Shown in pieces: positions 62,781-64,000 of a stretch of DNA of 64,000 bases. The stretch is taken from assembly GCF_024055715.1 (NCBI RefSeq), contig NZ_JAMXMV010000035.1, positions 1 to 64,000 of the forward strand, given 5' to 3'. The notes beneath the pieces are model-generated. The model worked only from the letters and a program-made list of their open reading frames with translations. It was not told where the DNA came from and searched no databases. The stretch comes from Actinoallomurus soli. Lineage in GTDB: Bacteria; Actinomycetota; Actinomycetes; Streptosporangiales; Streptosporangiaceae. The position numbers and the translations under genes are program-made. Numbering within the stretch: the first letter of the stretch is position 1; each line of letters begins with the position of its first letter.

Positions 62781-64000
62781 ATGTCCGACCCGCAGCACGT
62801 TCTCGCCGCCCGCGTCCAGGCCGCCCTCGGGGCGGCGTTCGGAGAGCCCGACGCCGACCCGGTGATCCGCCCGTCGCAGTTCGCCGACTTCCAGGCCAAC
62901 GTCGCGCTTCCGCTCGCCAAGAAGCTCGGCCGCAAGCCGCGCGACATCGCCGCCGACCTCGTGGCGCATCTCGACGTGTCCGACGTGTGCTCGAAGGTCG
63001 AGATCAGCGGTCCGGGGTTCGTGAACCTGACGCTCAGCCCGGAGTGGATCGCCGGGCAGGCGCAGGCCATGCACGGTGACGAGCGGCTGGCGGTGGAGAA
63101 GACGGAGGCTCCGCAGACGACGGTCGTGGAGTACTCCTCGCCGAACATCGCCAAGGAGATGCACGTCGGTCACCTCCGGACCACGATCGTCGGGGACGCG
63201 CTCGCGCGGGTGCTGGAGTTCGTCGGTCACCACGTGATCCGGGACAACCACATCGGCGACTGGGGCACGCCGTACGGCATGCTGATCGAGTTGCTGCTCG
63301 AGGTCGGTGAGGGCTCGGCGGAGGCCAGGCTCCCGGAGACCGACCCGAACGCCTTCTACCAGATGGCGCGGCAGCGGTTCGACTCCGATGCCGCGTTCGC
63401 CCAGCGGTCCCGGGAGCGGGTCGTGAAGCTCCAGGCCCACGACCCGGACACGATCCGGCACTGGGAGCGGCTGGTCGAGCTGTCGAAGACCTACCTGCAC
63501 ACGGTCTACGGCCGGCTCGGCGTGACGCTCACCGACGAGGACATCCGGGGCGAGAGCTTCTACGACGACATGCTCGGCGTCACCGCCGACGAGCTGCGGG
63601 ACAAGGGCGTCGCGGAGATCAGCGAGGGGGCGCTGTGCGTGTTCCCGCCCGGGTTCACCGGCCGGGAGGGCGACCCGCTGCCGGTGATCATTCGCAAGAG
63701 CGACGGCGGCTACAACTACTCCACCTCCGACCTGGCCACGATCCGGTACCGCGTCGACAAGCTGGACGTCGACCGGATGATCTACGTCGTCGGCGCACAG
63801 CAGGCGCTGCACTTCCAGATGGTCTTCGCCGTGGCCCGGATGGCGGGCTGGCTGCCGGAGAGCGTCAGCGCGGAGCACGCCCAGATCGGCAACGTCCTGG
63901 GCCCCGACGGGAAGATCTTCCGGACCCGGAGCGGCAAGCCGGTCAAGCTGACGGAGCTGCTGGACGAGGCCGTCGAGCGGGCCGGAGCGGCGTTCGACGA
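62781..64000 (+). CDS. argS: Arginyl-tRNA synthetase (3' end outside window)
   Basis: The first 406 codons of a class I synthetase charging tRNA-Arg; family members have about 550-590 residues. The N-terminal Add-1 domain (1-100) precedes the HIGH-type motif HVGH (128-131) in SSPNIAKEMHVGHLRTT. DNHIGDWGTPYGML follows. The KMSKS region had not been passed at the edge, although GKIFRTRSGK near 380-389 is its start in this family. AAGGA stands before the ATG at 62781. Confidence 0.95.
   Translation, partial: MSDPQHVLAARVQAALGAAFGEPDADPVIRPSQFADFQANVALPLAKKLGRKPRDIAADLVAHLDVSDVCSKVEISGPGFVNLTLSPEWIAGQAQAMHGDERLAVEKTEAPQTTVVEYSSPNIAKEMHVGHLRTTIVGDALARVLEFVGHHVIRDNHIGDWGTPYGMLIELLLEVGEGSAEARLPETDPNAFYQMARQRFDSDAAFAQRSRERVVKLQAHDPDTIRHWERLVELSKTYLHTVYGRLGVTLTDEDIRGESFYDDMLGVTADELRDKGVAEISEGALCVFPPGFTGREGDPLPVIIRKSDGGYNYSTSDLATIRYRVDKLDVDRMIYVVGAQQALHFQMVFAVARMAGWLPESVSAEHAQIGNVLGPDGKIFRTRSGKPVKLTELLDEAVERAGAAFD

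Overview
This is a 64 kb window from a very GC-rich chromosome. GTG and TTG starts, 4-nt stop/start overlaps, purine-rich ribosome binding sites, an SSI-type protease inhibitor, a type VII secretion-associated ATPase, ANTAR and SpoIIE regulators and b6f-like qcrB all point to a filamentous actinobacterium. The Streptosporangiales/Thermomonosporaceae are my best guess, which is inference only. Most of the window is ordinary chromosome, but it contains one decayed mobile-DNA zone (about 7.4-13.1 kb) and several small insertions.

Layout. 0-1.55 kb: a partial unknown ORF and featureless DNA. 1.6-5 kb: qcrB converging on ctaD, a respiratory pair without the rest of either complex. 5-7.4 kb: haloalkane dehalogenase, a PRC-barrel protein, and an ECF sigma/YCII pair whose sigma gene has lost its middle. 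7.4-13.1 kb: remnants, including frameshifted secreted-protein genes, two broken tyrosine recombinases, a 490-residue orphan protein, tRNA-Arg(CCT) with a second partial copy of its 5' half, and ridA. 13.1-18.2 kb: GMC oxidoreductase and aldo/keto reductase genes, divergent from a P-loop ATPase/HTH protein, then TPR and IS3 scraps. 18.3-21.7 kb: lipoprotein, zinc-ribbon membrane protein, double-GNAT enzyme and PlsC acyltransferase.

21.7-34 kb is rich in regulation and secretion: two SpoIIE-type PP2C phosphatases, a SigR-like sigma factor lying between two short tandem arrays, a type VII-associated operon (MinD-like ATPase with 15-residue repeats, a small protein, two micro-ORFs and a DUF6177-like protein), a subtilisin inhibitor, a CBS protein and a GAF-ANTAR protein. 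34-50.8 kb: glycosyltransferase behind a structured leader and a leader ORF, proS, lepB, ABC-F, YceI, PAP2-lipid kinase fusion, a polysaccharide-export ABC pair, a PLD-like secreted protein, and a CUT1-like ABC transporter without a binding protein. 50.8-64 kb: KamA-like radical SAM enzyme, GH18-like secreted protein, an operon ending in plsX, a vapBC module bounded by a 96-bp duplication of the plsX 3' end, alcohol dehydrogenase with divergent regulator, a reductase and argS, which runs off the window.

The most unusual structures are: (1) chains of 23-codon micro-ORFs joined stop-to-start, found in two unrelated operons; (2) vapBC between copies of the plsX 3' end; (3) a broken integrase bracketed by arm-like repeats and two copies of the tRNA 5' half; and (4) a leader hairpin that would hide the ribosome binding site of a leader peptide coupled to a glycosyltransferase.
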